A stretch of 64,000 bases of DNA from Endozoicomonas euniceicola (GTDB lineage Bacteria > Pseudomonadota > Gammaproteobacteria > Pseudomonadales > Endozoicomonadaceae). Positions 56,182 through 64,000 of the stretch are shown here, piece after piece (position 1 is the first letter of the stretch; each line of letters starts with the position of its first letter). The stretch is taken from positions 5,830,501 through 5,894,500 of the forward strand of contig NZ_CP103300.1 of the NCBI RefSeq assembly GCF_025562755.1, given 5' to 3'. The notes beneath the pieces are model-generated. The model did not search any database, was not told where the DNA came from, and saw nothing but the letters and a program-made list of their open reading frames with translations. The translations under genes were made by a program, and so were the position numbers.

Positions 56182-57820
56182 ACACCTTCTCCTTAAAGGG
56201 GGTTAATCCCAGTCTCAGGCTGGTATCAATAAAACGCTCACCTTCATATCGCTGTTCCAGGTAGACCGACATAAGCTGTCTGATGATGTCAGGCACTTCT
56301 TCCCGTTTGAATGAAGGACCTATGATTTTACCCAGGCTGGCCGTTTTGCCAGCGGAACCTCCGATCTGGATCTGATAGTACTCTTCACCTTTGCGATCAA
56401 CCCCGAGAATGCCGATGTGTCCCACATGATGATGGGCGCAGGCATTCATACAACCCGATATATTCAAATCCAGCTCACCGATATCATGCAGATAATCCAG
56501 ATCTTCAAAATATCGCTGAATTTCTTCTGCCAGCGGAATAGAGCGGGCATTGGCTAAAGCACAGTAATCGCCACCCGGACAACAGATAACATCCGTCAGC
56601 AAACCACGGTTAGGCGTTGCCAGACCAAGAGTGTCCAGTGCCTGCCAGAGTTCTGGCAATTGGGCCTGGGGAACATCAGCAAAGATCAGGTTCTGTTCAT
56701 GACTGACGCGTAATTCACCAAAACTGAAGCGGTCGGCAAGGTTTGCGATATCATCCAGCTGTTCGGCAGAAACATCGCCAGGGGCATCCGATGTGGCTTT
56801 GAGCGTTAACGTAACAGCGCTGTAACCAGTCTGCTGGTGAGCCGAGACATTTTGTTTCAGCCAGCGCTGGAATTCGGGTGAACCCTGCAGGGCAAGGTGA
56901 TTAAAGTCCAGATCAGAAAGGGGGTCATAGTCGTGTTTGGTGAAATGCGTAGCCATTCGTTTAATTTCACTCAGGCTCAATGGCTGACTGTTCTTTTTGA
57001 TCCGGTGCCACTCTGTTTCAACTTCACGGGCAAACACTTCTGGTGTCATCGCTTTCACAAGAATCTTGATTCGAGCTTTGTATTTGTTGTCGCGCCGACC
57101 GTAACGATTGTAAATTCGCAGCGTCGCATCCAGGTAATTGAGCAGCTGCTCAGGCTCAAGGTCTTCTTTGATTACAGCACCGATGACCGGCGTGCGCCCG
57201 AGTCCGCCACCAGCAAGAACGTTGATTCGAATCTTGCCCTGACCATCTTTTTGAAGATGTACACCGATATCGTGTACCAGGGTAGCTGCCCGGTCTTCGC
57301 CGGAACCACAAACAGCAATTTTAAATTTTCTGGGCAAGAAGGCGAACTCAGGGTGAAAAGTCGACCATTGCCGAATAAGTTCACACCACGGACGAGGGTC
57401 AACCACTTCATCGGCTGCAACACCAGCAAAATGATCGGTTGTGGTACTGCGTATGCAGGCACCACTGGTTTGAATGGCATGCATTTGTACCGTCGCCAGT
57501 TCAGCGAGGATATCAGGCACTTCCTCTAGCCTCGGCCAGTTCAGCTGAACATTCTGCCGGGTGGTGAAGTGCACATAGCCTTTATCATAGTGACGGGAAA
57601 TATCCGCCAGTTTTCGTACCTGCCGGGTACTGATCAAACCATAAGGAATAGCAATCCGCATCATGGGGGCAAAACGCTGAATATACAGACCATTCTGCAA
57701 TCTCAGTGGCAGGAATTCATCTTCAGTGATTTCACCGGCGAGATAGCGATGGGTCTGATCCCGGAACTGGTCGACTCGCTCATCCACTATACGCTGGTCG
57801 TATTCGTCGTATATGTACAT
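56162..57820 (-). CDS. cysI: Assimilatory sulfite/nitrite reductase hemoprotein (552 aa)
   Basis: This is a siroheme and [4Fe-4S] enzyme that reduces sulfite to sulfide (or nitrite to ammonia). It has two ferredoxin-like half-domains and the conserved RQNVQLNWPRLEEVPDIL (about residues 84-101). Siroheme-binding arginines lie in ACIRSTTTDHFAGV. The cluster ligands are CCPGGDYC (Cys-x5-Cys) and SGCMNACAHHH (Cys-x3-Cys). The length and the DUF934 partner match the single-subunit CysI found in Pseudomonas-type bacteria rather than the E. coli CysIJ pair. The CysI symbol is by context; a nitrite preference cannot be excluded. The upstream 200 bases are very AT-rich (57921-57970) and probably hold the promoter. 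Confidence 0.88.
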   Translation of the reverse strand: MYIYDEYDQRIVDERVDQFRDQTHRYLAGEITEDEFLPLRLQNGLYIQRFAPMMRIAIPYGLISTRQVRKLADISRHYDKGYVHFTTRQNVQLNWPRLEEVPDILAELATVQMHAIQTSGACIRSTTTDHFAGVAADEVVDPRPWCELIRQWSTFHPEFAFLPRKFKIAVCGSGEDRAATLVHDIGVHLQKDGQGKIRINVLAGGGLGRTPVIGAVIKEDLEPEQLLNYLDATLRIYNRYGRRDNKYKARIKILVKAMTPEVFAREVETEWHRIKKNSQPLSLSEIKRMATHFTKHDYDPLSDLDFNHLALQGSPEFQRWLKQNVSAHQQTGYSAVTLTLKATSDAPGDVSAEQLDDIANLADRFSFGELRVSHEQNLIFADVPQAQLPELWQALDTLGLATPNRGLLTDVICCPGGDYCALANARSIPLAEEIQRYFEDLDYLHDIGELDLNISGCMNACAHHHVGHIGILGVDRKGEEYYQIQIGGSAGKTASLGKIIGPSFKREEVPDIIRQLMSVYLEQRYEGERFIDTSLRLGLTPFKEKVYGQKAA

Positions 57821-58045
57821 GATGTTATTTTTTCATTCTGATGCAGCAGCCAGGGTTCATCGTTAAATAGCCAGAACTTTAGCTGCAGGAGAGGCTACCT
57901 TATCAGTTTCCTGAATAAGTAATTAAAAAATTTTTTTATATAACTATATTTAAAAGACTATAACCGTATACCGTTACAACGGATGTTGCTTCGTTTGTTG
58001 AGATAAGCTAGCTTGAATGGATCAAACGTTATCGGGAGCAGAAAT

Positions 58046-58153
58046 ATGGCGAGTGATAAGACAATGAAAGACAGTACGGTAGATGCCATTGCGGCAGTTG
58101 CCATAATCGCAGTCATCGTAGTGACCGCTGTGTTCTGGGTCAGCCATCAATAA
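58046..58153 (+). CDS. Small single-pass membrane protein (35 aa)
   Basis: This short frame has GGGAG nine bases before its ATG. It encodes a charged N-terminus (MASDKTMKDSTVD) and one hydrophobic helix (AIAAVAIIAVIVVTAVFWV), ending SHQ. The ribosome site and topology make it a believable gene although it is below usual size cut-offs. It converges on the DUF2970 gene, with a 7-base overlap of the 3' ends. No function is known. Confidence 0.6.
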   Translation: MASDKTMKDSTVDAIAAVAIIAVIVVTAVFWVSHQ

Positions 58154-58365
58154 CCTGACTCACTCAGTACGATTTTTACGATAACCACCAGCACTGCAAT
58201 AAACAACAGAGTCCCTATAATACCGGCAATAACGAAGTCCGCCGGTCTTCCTTTTTGAAAGTCCCTGTCCTGATTTTTTCTGCTCTGTACTCCAAAGGCT
58301 GAGGCAAATGCGCTTTGCAGGATGGCTCTGATGCCTGTTCCTTTTGATGCTGTTTTTTTAGTCAT
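58147..58365 (-). CDS. DUF2970 membrane protein (72 aa)
   Basis: This is a small inner-membrane protein of the DUF2970 family, common in proteobacteria and of unknown role. The family pattern is plain: LQSAFASAFGVQSRKNQDRD, F-x-K-G, then one membrane helix (FVIAGIIGTLLFIAVLVVIV) and a short tail. The length is typical. It converges with the 35-residue membrane protein gene. Confidence 0.85.
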   Translation of the reverse strand: MTKKTASKGTGIRAILQSAFASAFGVQSRKNQDRDFQKGRPADFVIAGIIGTLLFIAVLVVIVKIVLSESGY

Positions 58366-58466
58366 GAATTAAAAACCTGGCTTGATCAGAATGTAAATGA
58401 CCACAACGGCGACCATACTGCCAGATAATTCATCAACATTCTCGTCTGATCGATAATTCATAGACA

Positions 58467-58503
58467 TAAAAAAGGCAGTAACCTGTAAAAACAAACTACT
58501 GCC
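58467..58503 (-). terminator. Rho-independent terminator of the gene at 58526-60202
   Basis: Read leftward, the stem GGCAGTA / TACTGCC with a 16-base loop is followed directly by TTTTTTATG. It starts 23 bases past the stop codon. Confidence 0.88.
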
Positions 58504-58525
58504 TGTTGCTGTTAAGAGTCATCAC

Positions 58526-60202
58526 TCAGTAGCAATTATTATTCATTTGATAGGTTTCTGTTGTCGTACCGACGGCAGGCGTCATGAAACATCCGCCATG
58601 AACGGGTATTTGATAACGGCTATTCTCCAGATTGAATCTGGAGTTTTCCTGTTCGTTATCTTTGCCCCTGAGCAGGTCAACCTGATGACTCAAATTATAC
58701 AGTGACCCTGAAATTCTCTCAGCTGCCAGGTCGGCAACTAATTCACTGGACACAATAGTAAATGGAATAACATGAGACATCACAATCTGAACGCCCTCAA
58801 TCACTAGATTAAGGTGCGCCCCATTCCTTGAATTCAACTCAAAGGCTTTATCAGGGTAAGCGAGGTTTTTTGAGTAAAATGCGGTAAACGATAGAGTGCC
58901 GCCTGTTAATTTCAATAAATCTCTGGTTATAGGTTCGTCTGAAAGTGATCCTGCTGCTTTCATGATGGCTCCGGTTGTGTGCATTCCACCCGCTTCAGCT
59001 ATGTTCTCGACAAAGACACCAAGAAAGCCGTCTTTTACCCATTTGTCACTGTTCAGCCCCAACCATGAGCCGGCAAGGCTAGTGGCCGAAACCATGAGCA
59101 TACACAACTCATCCTGCCTGTCCTTACTTATTGTTTGCTCCAGTTCAAGCCGGTTTAATCCGACTTTGCAGGTGTTAATTAATGCGTCGACGGTAACATA
59201 AGCCGCTGTCACGGTAGCTGCACGTGGAAACTGTTCATGAACATTGCGTGTAACTTTCTGCGAGGTCGTCATTTTTACGAACTCATCGGCTACAGCATCA
59301 GTCACCTGTTTCAGTTGTGCTGTTTTTTCGATCTCCGTTGAAATGCCCATACTTGTTAAGCCTGTAAGAGTCCCCAGGCTTAACAATGCCCCCAGAGTTG
59401 CCGCCGATCCACCTTGTGCTAGTGCGGTACTACTGTCTTCGGCAAAACCGGCATTGATCAGTTTCTCTCTGGTCAGGCCGATCATGGCTTTTGTCAATGG
59501 TCCGGTAATAGCGACGGACTTGATAAACTTCGATACCGTTTCCGGATAGGTCAGGGCTTTAATTTTTGGAAGGTTGGCATTGAAATAATCTTCCAGGGTC
59601 AGGTCAAGGAGCAGCATTGTTAAACCGCCACTCACCCTGCCCGGCACACTGGGCCAGTTGTCCGGATCGGGTGATGTTCCTGTGAGGTGGTCATATGCCC
59701 TGGAGAACTCAACACTGGTATCTTGCCCAAGGTTAAATACACTTGAGATTGTCAGGGATACTGAGAACATCTGAAGCATATTAAGGCTGAGCAGATTCGC
59801 TGTCTGCAGGAAGCCATGCAGGTACCAGCTGGCCGCTAAAGGAAATGTCTTTTTGGAATACTGGAACCAGGCCTGATTGTTGTAGTAATTGTAATTTTCG
59901 TGGTATCTGTTCAGGTAGTATTTTGCTTCTGACAGTTTCAGAGGTTTTATATTTTGACCACTTTGTTTAAAGTCATGTTGATGTCTGAAACTTAAAATAC
60001 CTGCTTCAGCCATTTCGTCCGGCCCGACACAATTAAAAAGTGTGGGGGTTGATTTTGATGGATCAATATGGGTGCCGAACTGGCATGTCTGTCCGTAGAC
60101 AGACTGAACACAAAAGAGTAGTGAAATAGCTAGCAGAAAAAGCAGGTACAAAAAAACATAACTGGGATATCGTAAACTATACGGAATTGATCGATTATTC
60201 AT
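58526..60202 (-). CDS. Exported protein of unknown function (558 aa)
   Basis: I recognise no family. It has an N-terminal signal peptide (hydrophobic residues about 15-36, cleavage near VYG/Q), then a polar region rich in Tyr and Asn (about 85-115). A long central part holds several weakly hydrophobic Ala/Gly/Leu helices (for example SAATLGALLSLGTLTGLTSM, about 265-290). These look like amphipathic or membrane-interacting segments more than true spanning helices. The C-terminus is polar with two Cys (GGCFMTPAVG and NNNCY). Its style (large, secreted, no homologue I know) resembles the other lineage-specific proteins in this window. It is a single gene with a strong terminator. Confidence 0.65.
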   Translation of the reverse strand: MNNRSIPYSLRYPSYVFLYLLFLLAISLLFCVQSVYGQTCQFGTHIDPSKSTPTLFNCVGPDEMAEAGILSFRHQHDFKQSGQNIKPLKLSEAKYYLNRYHENYNYYNNQAWFQYSKKTFPLAASWYLHGFLQTANLLSLNMLQMFSVSLTISSVFNLGQDTSVEFSRAYDHLTGTSPDPDNWPSVPGRVSGGLTMLLLDLTLEDYFNANLPKIKALTYPETVSKFIKSVAITGPLTKAMIGLTREKLINAGFAEDSSTALAQGGSAATLGALLSLGTLTGLTSMGISTEIEKTAQLKQVTDAVADEFVKMTTSQKVTRNVHEQFPRAATVTAAYVTVDALINTCKVGLNRLELEQTISKDRQDELCMLMVSATSLAGSWLGLNSDKWVKDGFLGVFVENIAEAGGMHTTGAIMKAAGSLSDEPITRDLLKLTGGTLSFTAFYSKNLAYPDKAFELNSRNGAHLNLVIEGVQIVMSHVIPFTIVSSELVADLAAERISGSLYNLSHQVDLLRGKDNEQENSRFNLENSRYQIPVHGGCFMTPAVGTTTETYQMNNNCY

Positions 60203-60381
60203 TGTTTCTATACCGCCTAACTGGTTGATTGTTTTTTGGTTATAAGCGTCCTGACTTTTTTATTCTTTCGAGACGTAAAGATGTAGTATAGAAAAAGTTT
60301 TAATACTCTGATGGAGAAATTAATTATCGAATGCAGCAGGCAAAATAAAAACTAATTAAAAACAAATGGTTAGTAAGAAAT

Positions 60382-60410
60382 AAAAATTGCCTGCTAACTC
60401 GATAACAGGC
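60382..60410 (-). terminator. Rho-independent terminator of the KefB/YbaL-like gene
   Basis: Read leftward, the stem GCCTGTTA / TAGCAGGC (8 bp, one G-U) with a 6-base loop is followed by AATTTTTA. The left arm overlaps the stop codon. Confidence 0.82.
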
Positions 60411-62371
60411 TAAATAAGGTTCTTTTCGCTCTGTTTCAGGCTTGCCATGGGACCGGTCAGGATTACAATATCATCCGCTGACATTCGGGTAACCTGACCT
60501 GGTTCATAAGTGATTCCGCCTCGTTTGATCCCCATAACCGATACATCGCCTTCAACCGGCAGTTCCGCAGGACGTAACCCTTCACAGGGCGACCCCTTGC
60601 AAAGGGTGACAGCATGGCGAACGGGCACATCTTCTGTTTCGCCCTGTATATCAGTAATTCCGGGATAGTAACCACTGAGAATATCGTATTGTTGTTCACG
60701 GGCCTGATGAATTTTATGTCGAACAACATCCCGGTCCATGCCCAGCATCAGGAGTACCTGTTTGACGATCAGCAGGCTGGATTCCAGCACCTCAGGCACA
60801 ACCGCTGTGACCCCGGCCTGTTTCAGTTCATCACATTGCGTGAGATCACGGGTTCGAACAAGAATAGGTAGATTGCGGTACTCTGAGCGAATGGTTTTGA
60901 CCACAGACAGGGCGTTCTCGGTATTGTCAATGCAGATAATGACCTGTCTGGCACGGTCCAGGCCTCCGGCTTCCAGTAACTCAAGCCTGCGGCAATCTCC
61001 ATAAAATACCGGCTCCCCGGCCAGACCCGCTTCATGGACATGCAGGGCGTCATCATCAAGCGCCACATAGAGCAGGTTTTCACGGGCCAGAAAACGGCTG
61101 ATGGTCTGGCCAACACGGCCATAACCGCAGATTAACGTATGCCCTGATATGTGGGCTGTTCGTTCCTTGATATCAACACTGTGCTCAGAGTCCACAGTGG
61201 TATCCGCTTCCCTGAAACAGAGTCCCACTATTTTTGAGCTGCTACGAATGAGTAATGGTGCCACCAGCATGGAAAGAATGGTGGCAGACAGTACCAGCGA
61301 AGCTTTTTCACCACCGGTTTGCCCATATTGCGTGGCCAGAGCAATCAGCGCGAAACAGAACTCTCCCCCCTGGCACAGAATCAGTCCGGTTTTTAAGGCT
61401 GTACGACGATCTTCACCAAAGGTTCTGGCAAGAACGGCAATGACGGACAGCTTGAAAACCAGCAGGGTAGCGGTGGCTGCTAGTATTACTGGCCAGTGTT
61501 CCCTGAGAATATTCAGGTCCAGCATCAGGCCAACAGAAACAAAAAACAGTCCCAGCAGAATATCCCTGAAAGGACGGATATCCGCTTCTACCTGATGCTT
61601 ATAGTTTGAATCACCCAGCATCATGCCAGCGATAAAACCACCTAACGCCATAGACAAACCCAGCATATGTGTCAGCCAGGCTGCCATCAGGGCAATCATC
61701 AGCGCGACCAGGACAAACAGTTCATCAGAGCGGGCCCTGGCAATTTCGTTAAAGATAACGGGCAACAGCCATTTTCCGGCAGCCAGCATCATGGCGACAA
61801 ACAGAGCGCCTTTGGCCAGGGCAATGCTGATGGCTGGCAGAATGGCCTTGCCACCGGTTCCGGCAATGGCGGGCACCATAATCAAAAACAGCACGGCAGC
61901 AATATCTTGAAACAGCAATACGCCAATGCTCAGCTGTCCCTGGCGGGCTCGAATTTCATTACTCTGGGTTAACTCTTTAGAAACAATGGCGGTTGATGAC
62001 AGTGCCAGCGCTGCCGCAATAATCAGGCTTTCCCTGACGGGCACACCGAGCAGAGTAAGAATGCCAAAAATGCCAGAGGCACACAGTAGTACCTGTAAAC
62101 CACCCAGTCCAAATACTTCCTGCTTCATGGATTTCATACGGCTGATGGAGAATTCCAGGCCCAGGGTGAACAGCAGGAAGACAACCCCGATTTCTGCCAG
62201 CAGACTGATATCGAAATCTTCATGAATCAGGCCGGTTGCAGTAGGGCCCAGAACGATGCCAACACTCAGATACCCAAGACTTTCCGGAAGATTAAAGCGA
62301 TGAAACAATGATATGGCACAAACAGACAGACCTAGTATCATCATTAACTGGTTGAAAAACGTAAAGTCCAT
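60410..62371 (-). CDS. KefB/YbaL-type K+/H+ antiporter with TrkA-N domain (653 aa)
   Basis: This CPA2 antiporter in the inner membrane exchanges potassium for protons. Residues 1-380 hold about twelve membrane helices, with GVVFLLFTLGLEFS and IGVLLFQDIAAVLFLIMVP. Residues about 410-530 form a TrkA-N nucleotide-binding domain (HTLICGYGRVGQTISRFLA). Residues about 575-650 form a TrkA-C domain (EGLRPAELPVEGDVSVMGIKRGG). The domain order fits YbaL/KefB family proteins, gated by nucleotide or glutathione adducts. It is longer than the transporter at 54282. A perfect 40-base hairpin lies just upstream of its start. Confidence 0.92.
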   Translation of the reverse strand: MDFTFFNQLMMILGLSVCAISLFHRFNLPESLGYLSVGIVLGPTATGLIHEDFDISLLAEIGVVFLLFTLGLEFSISRMKSMKQEVFGLGGLQVLLCASGIFGILTLLGVPVRESLIIAAALALSSTAIVSKELTQSNEIRARQGQLSIGVLLFQDIAAVLFLIMVPAIAGTGGKAILPAISIALAKGALFVAMMLAAGKWLLPVIFNEIARARSDELFVLVALMIALMAAWLTHMLGLSMALGGFIAGMMLGDSNYKHQVEADIRPFRDILLGLFFVSVGLMLDLNILREHWPVILAATATLLVFKLSVIAVLARTFGEDRRTALKTGLILCQGGEFCFALIALATQYGQTGGEKASLVLSATILSMLVAPLLIRSSSKIVGLCFREADTTVDSEHSVDIKERTAHISGHTLICGYGRVGQTISRFLARENLLYVALDDDALHVHEAGLAGEPVFYGDCRRLELLEAGGLDRARQVIICIDNTENALSVVKTIRSEYRNLPILVRTRDLTQCDELKQAGVTAVVPEVLESSLLIVKQVLLMLGMDRDVVRHKIHQAREQQYDILSGYYPGITDIQGETEDVPVRHAVTLCKGSPCEGLRPAELPVEGDVSVMGIKRGGITYEPGQVTRMSADDIVILTGPMASLKQSEKNLI

Positions 62372-62410
62372 GCAGGTGGCATCCCGAAATGTCTATTATT
62401 TTTTACAATG

Positions 62411-62454
62411 AAAATGCGATGTTCGTCACCCATAGGTGACGAACATCGCATTTT
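62411..62454. repeat. Perfect 20-bp inverted repeat with 4-base loop
   Basis: The arms are 62411-62430 and 62435-62454, starting AAAATGCGATG and ending CATCGCATTTT, around CATA. With A and T runs at the ends it looks like a bidirectional terminator. It sits between two divergent genes rather than convergent ones, so it may be an insulator, an attenuator or the mark of an unannotated small RNA. Confidence 0.7.
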
Positions 62455-62518
62455 CCGCTCATGGCTGCTTTATCGGTATAATTGTACCCTAGTTTGATGA
62501 AGATACTGAGGCTGTCGT

Positions 62519-62764
62519 GTGAAAATACTGCATTTATATACCACTTCCGGTTGTCATTTGTGCGAAGAAGCAGAAAAGTTACTAAAAAGGTTGCAAGCGT
62601 CTGAGCGAATTCATTGGCAACCGGTTGAAATCAGTGACAGCGATGAATTGATTGACCGTTATGGTGCTCGAATTCCTGTTGTGAAAGAGCAGGGCAGTGA
62701 GCAGGAAATCGGTTGGCCATTCAGTCTTGAGGAGTTGCGCTGCTGGGTGAGAAAAGGTTATTAG
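62519..62764 (+). CDS. Glutaredoxin-like protein, DUF836 family (81 aa)
   Basis: This is a small thioredoxin-fold redox protein. LHLYTTSGCHLCEEAEKLL carries the CxxC active site (Cys-His-Leu-Cys, about residues 13-16), as in DUF836/GrxA-like proteins. A cis-Pro region follows in ARIPVVKEQG, and then the family's terminal FSLEELRCWV. The start is GTG, with no strong ribosome site visible. It is followed 61 bases later by the cation transporter gene on the same strand. Confidence 0.88.
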   Translation: MKILHLYTTSGCHLCEEAEKLLKRLQASERIHWQPVEISDSDELIDRYGARIPVVKEQGSEQEIGWPFSLEELRCWVRKGY

Positions 62765-62825
62765 TAACTGAAGTTGTAAAAAGCAGCCATATACCAATTA
62801 AAAATTAATCAGGGAAGGTATTGCC

Positions 62826-63695
62826 ATGAATCTGGCACAACGCAGTCGATTGATGACCTATGCCACCATCGTTTCAGTGATGACTGCCTTGTTGCTGATT
62901 GTTGTCAAGGTCATCGCCTGGACCATGACCGGTTCACTCAGCCTGCTGGCCACAATGGTGGACTCCGTGATGGACGCTGTTGCTTCACTGATCACCCTGG
63001 TTGCCGTTCGAATTTCCCTGGCGCCTGCCGACGATGAGCACCGCTTTGGTCATGGCAAAGCAGAATACCTGTCTGTGCTGATGCAGGCGGTTTTTATTTC
63101 CGGTTCAGCCATTATCCTCTTTTTGCAGGCCGCCAGGCGGCTGACTTCAGACAGCACACCACTGGTTAATGAGGATATTGGTATTGCGGTCATGGTTATC
63201 TCCATTTCTGCCACAACCGCATTACTGATGTTTCAGCGTTACGTTGTCCGGCGTACCGGTTCTACCGCTATTGCTGCCGATGCCATGCACTATAAAGTTG
63301 ATCTGCTGACTAATACGGCGGTTATTGTTGCCCTGATGACATCAATTTATGGCTATCCTTCCATGGACAGTATCCTGACCATTGCCATTGCCGTTTATAT
63401 GCTGACAGGCGTTGTACGACTGGTATGGGAAGCTATAAAACACCTGATGGATCACTCCCTGCCGGTGGAGCAGTTACAGGAAATTGAACGTCGCTGTCTG
63501 TCTGTGGAAGGCGTGGTCGGTGTGCATGAAATCCGCACTCGTGTCTCCGGGCAGATTCCCTTTATTCAGCTGCATCTTGACCTTGACGGCGAACTGACAC
63601 TCAGGGAAGCCCACGATATCGGTTATCAGGCAAAACAGTCTGTTCTGGAATGGTTGCCCAACGCCGACATTATTATTCACCTTGATCCAGATTGA
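62826..63695 (+). CDS. fieF: Cation diffusion facilitator, FieF-like (289 aa)
   Basis: This inner-membrane exporter moves divalent metal ions (iron and zinc in FieF/YiiP) in exchange for protons. Six membrane helices are present. The metal site residues are D-x3-D in MVDSVMDAVASL (helix 2) and ADAMHYKVDLLTN (helix 5, His and Asp). HRFGHGKAEYL is the conserved loop. The C-terminal cytosolic metal-binding domain (VEGVVGVHEIRTRVSGQIPF...HLDLDGELTLREAHDIG) is complete. Good ribosome site: AGGGAAGG seven bases ahead. The last 23 bases overlap the convergent tatD gene. The exact metal is not certain. Confidence 0.93.
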   Translation: MNLAQRSRLMTYATIVSVMTALLLIVVKVIAWTMTGSLSLLATMVDSVMDAVASLITLVAVRISLAPADDEHRFGHGKAEYLSVLMQAVFISGSAIILFLQAARRLTSDSTPLVNEDIGIAVMVISISATTALLMFQRYVVRRTGSTAIAADAMHYKVDLLTNTAVIVALMTSIYGYPSMDSILTIAIAVYMLTGVVRLVWEAIKHLMDHSLPVEQLQEIERRCLSVEGVVGVHEIRTRVSGQIPFIQLHLDLDGELTLREAHDIGYQAKQSVLEWLPNADIIIHLDPD

Positions 63696-64000
63696 AAAAC
63701 GCTCTGGCTGTGTTGCTGGTTTCTCGTATCACCTGTTCAGGGGTTTTATCCGTATGTTCAGCAATTGTTTTGGCGACCCAGGGCAGGAATGCCGGTTCAT
63801 TACGGCGATTTTCAGGCTTTTTATCCATGGTTCTTGGCAATAGCCAGGGCGAATCGGTTTCAATCATCATCCGGTTTTGAGGAATATCTTTCAGCAATGG
63901 ATGCAAATGCGTTCCCCGTCGTTCATCACAGACCCAGCCAGTGATGCCAATGTGCAAATCCAGATCCAGATAACGATACAGCGCCTCTTTGTCCGCAGTA
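63673..64000 (-). CDS. tatD: TatD-family metal-dependent deoxyribonuclease (3' part, 5' end outside window)
   Basis: Only the C-terminal 108 residues are in the window. They show ITGWVCDERRG, L-x-x-IPQNRMMIETDSPWLLPR (the metal-binding Asp and Ser-Pro) and NEPAFLPWVAKTIAEHTDKTPEQV, the family's closing blocks. The IETDSPWLLPR and ITGWVCDERRG forms are those of TatD itself rather than YcfH or YjjV. The 3' end overlaps fieF by 23 bases, tail to tail. Confidence 0.92.
   Translation of the reverse strand, partial: TADKEALYRYLDLDLHIGITGWVCDERRGTHLHPLLKDIPQNRMMIETDSPWLLPRTMDKKPENRRNEPAFLPWVAKTIAEHTDKTPEQVIRETSNTARAFFNLDQGE

Noticed and set aside
1..64000. tRNA, rRNA, CRISPR or prophage signatures
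   Set aside because: I saw no cloverleaf-type segments, regular short repeats with spacers, integrase or phage structural genes.

Overview
The window reads as a chromosomal segment of a marine, host-associated gammaproteobacterium, most like Endozoicomonas (Oceanospirillales). This is inferred from three things. The housekeeping context is gammaproteobacterial: yejABEF, the gloB / yafS-like methyltransferase / rnhA / dnaQ neighbourhood, nudC, sohB, a DUF2970 protein and cysI-DUF934. Large secreted proteins with eukaryote-like domains are intermixed with it: a SidE-type phosphodiesterase, an ADP-ribosylglycohydrolase and a RING finger. There are also insertion sequences and lineage-type paralogue expansions. 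No tRNA, rRNA or CRISPR array was seen.

Layout. 1-6.1 kb: two tandem copies of a large modular secreted-type protein (the left one runs off the window), separated by a degenerate piece of yejF. 6.2-12.0 kb: a complete yejA-B-E-F peptide ABC transporter operon, reading leftward. 12.2-18.8 kb: a divergent pair, an exported ADP-ribosylglycohydrolase (leftward) and a 1670-residue exported protein with a SidE-like phosphodiesterase domain and a kinase-like segment (rightward). 18.8-28.1 kb: four more YejA-like solute-binding proteins, three of them in a tight operon, and an OprD/chitoporin-like porin behind three LacI-type operators. 28.2-39.9 kb: mltD, gloB, methyltransferase, rnhA, dnaQ, aquaporin, nudC and sohB. 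A RING-finger gene sits between the methyltransferase and rnhA, and a fourth member of the modular family sits between rnhA and dnaQ.

40-54 kb: a secreted phosphodiesterase with four hemopexin repeats, then a galactoside locus (OprD-like porin, GH2, GH36, TetR). Two insertion sequences have damaged the locus: an IS66-type element in the tenth codon of tetR, and an IS1634-type element after codon 49 of the porin. Both left exact target duplications, and removing either element in silico restores an intact reading frame. A glycosyltransferase diverges from the porin across three copies of one operator. 54-64 kb: two CPA2 antiporters, sulfite/nitrite reductase with its DUF934 partner, small membrane proteins, an unknown exported protein, a glutaredoxin-like protein, a cation diffusion facilitator and the 3' part of tatD.

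How it fits together. The peptide-transport genes (one permease/ATPase set and five binding proteins) and the glycoside genes suggest scavenging of host- or particle-derived nutrients. The phosphodiesterase/ADP-ribosylglycohydrolase pair and the RING protein suggest manipulation of ADP-ribose or ubiquitin chemistry. That last reading is inference from domains and adjacency only.
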